NCBI GenBank assembly: GCA_036378155.1 | Contig: DASUXA010000072.1 | Location: forward strand, 1 to 5,099 | Source of the DNA: DASUXA01 sp036378155 | GTDB lineage: Bacteria; Actinomycetota; Actinomycetes; Mycobacteriales; Micromonosporaceae | DNA: 5,099 nt | Direction of reading: 5' to 3' | Shown: positions 5,079 to 5,099 of the stretch, piece after piece | Position numbering within the stretch: position 1 is the first letter of the stretch | How the letters are laid out: each line of letters begins with the position of its first letter | Notes under the pieces: generated by a model | What the model was told of the DNA's origin: nothing | Seen by the model: the letters and a program-made list of their open reading frames with translations, nothing else | The model's database searches: none | Made by a program: the position numbers and the translations under genes

Positions 5079-5099
5079 GCGGCGCGCGACGCGCGCCGC
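5079..5099 (+). terminator. Perfect GC hairpin downstream of der, likely terminator start
   Basis: Beginning 28 nt after the der stop, gcggcgcgc (5079-5087) and gcgcgccgc (5091-5099) form a perfect 9-bp stem around gac. The right arm ends at the window edge, so any T-tract is not visible. Position after the last gene and stem strength fit an operon-end terminator. Confidence 0.5.

Noticed and set aside
1..5099. A defence system, mobile element, biosynthetic cluster or other novel system
   Set aside because: Every gene is a conserved housekeeping gene in a known actinobacterial order. No transposase, integrase, tRNA, terminal inverted repeats or CRISPR-like spaced repeats were seen.

Overview
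This window is a compact, one-strand (+) actinobacterial housekeeping operon. By eye it is about 70% G+C, with strong G/C at third codon positions, GTG as well as ATG starts, and junctions that overlap by 4-14 nt or are tightly spaced. The gene order is the 3' end of a ParA-family gene, then scpA, scpB, rluB, cmk and der. To my knowledge this matches Mycobacterium tuberculosis Rv1708-Rv1713. The protein style suggests Micromonosporaceae or a close relative (inference only; no search was run).

Layout: 2-142 holds the last 46 codons of a parA/soj-like gene. 169-1092 is scpA (kleisin of the SMC complex). 1085-2074 is scpB, with an unusual, repetitive, acidic N-terminal half. 2061-2816 is an RluB/RsuA-type 23S rRNA pseudouridine synthase. 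2817-2942 is the only real intergenic gap (126 nt); it holds GC-rich inverted repeats and a good Shine-Dalgarno for the next gene. 2943-3629 is cmk (CMP kinase). 3626-5050 is der/engA (double-GTPase ribosome assembly factor). A perfect GC hairpin lies at 5079-5099, 28 nt after the der stop and running to the window edge, and is probably the start of a terminator.

Functionally the cluster joins chromosome segregation (ParA-like ATPase, ScpA, ScpB), large ribosomal subunit maturation (RluB, Der) and pyrimidine nucleotide supply (Cmk). Overlaps at scpA/scpB, scpB/rluB and cmk/der indicate translational coupling. The rluB-cmk gap is the only place where transcription might plausibly be re-initiated or attenuated.

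I found no mobile element, CRISPR array, RNA gene or previously undescribed system. The least ordinary signal is a set of short in-frame tandem repeats confined to poorly conserved protein tails and gene junctions: a 27-nt and an 18-nt array in the ScpB N-terminal extension, and 15-nt units in the ScpA C-terminal tail, across the scpB/rluB junction (duplicating the rluB start codon) and in the Der N-terminal tail. The conserved enzyme and binding cores look intact.
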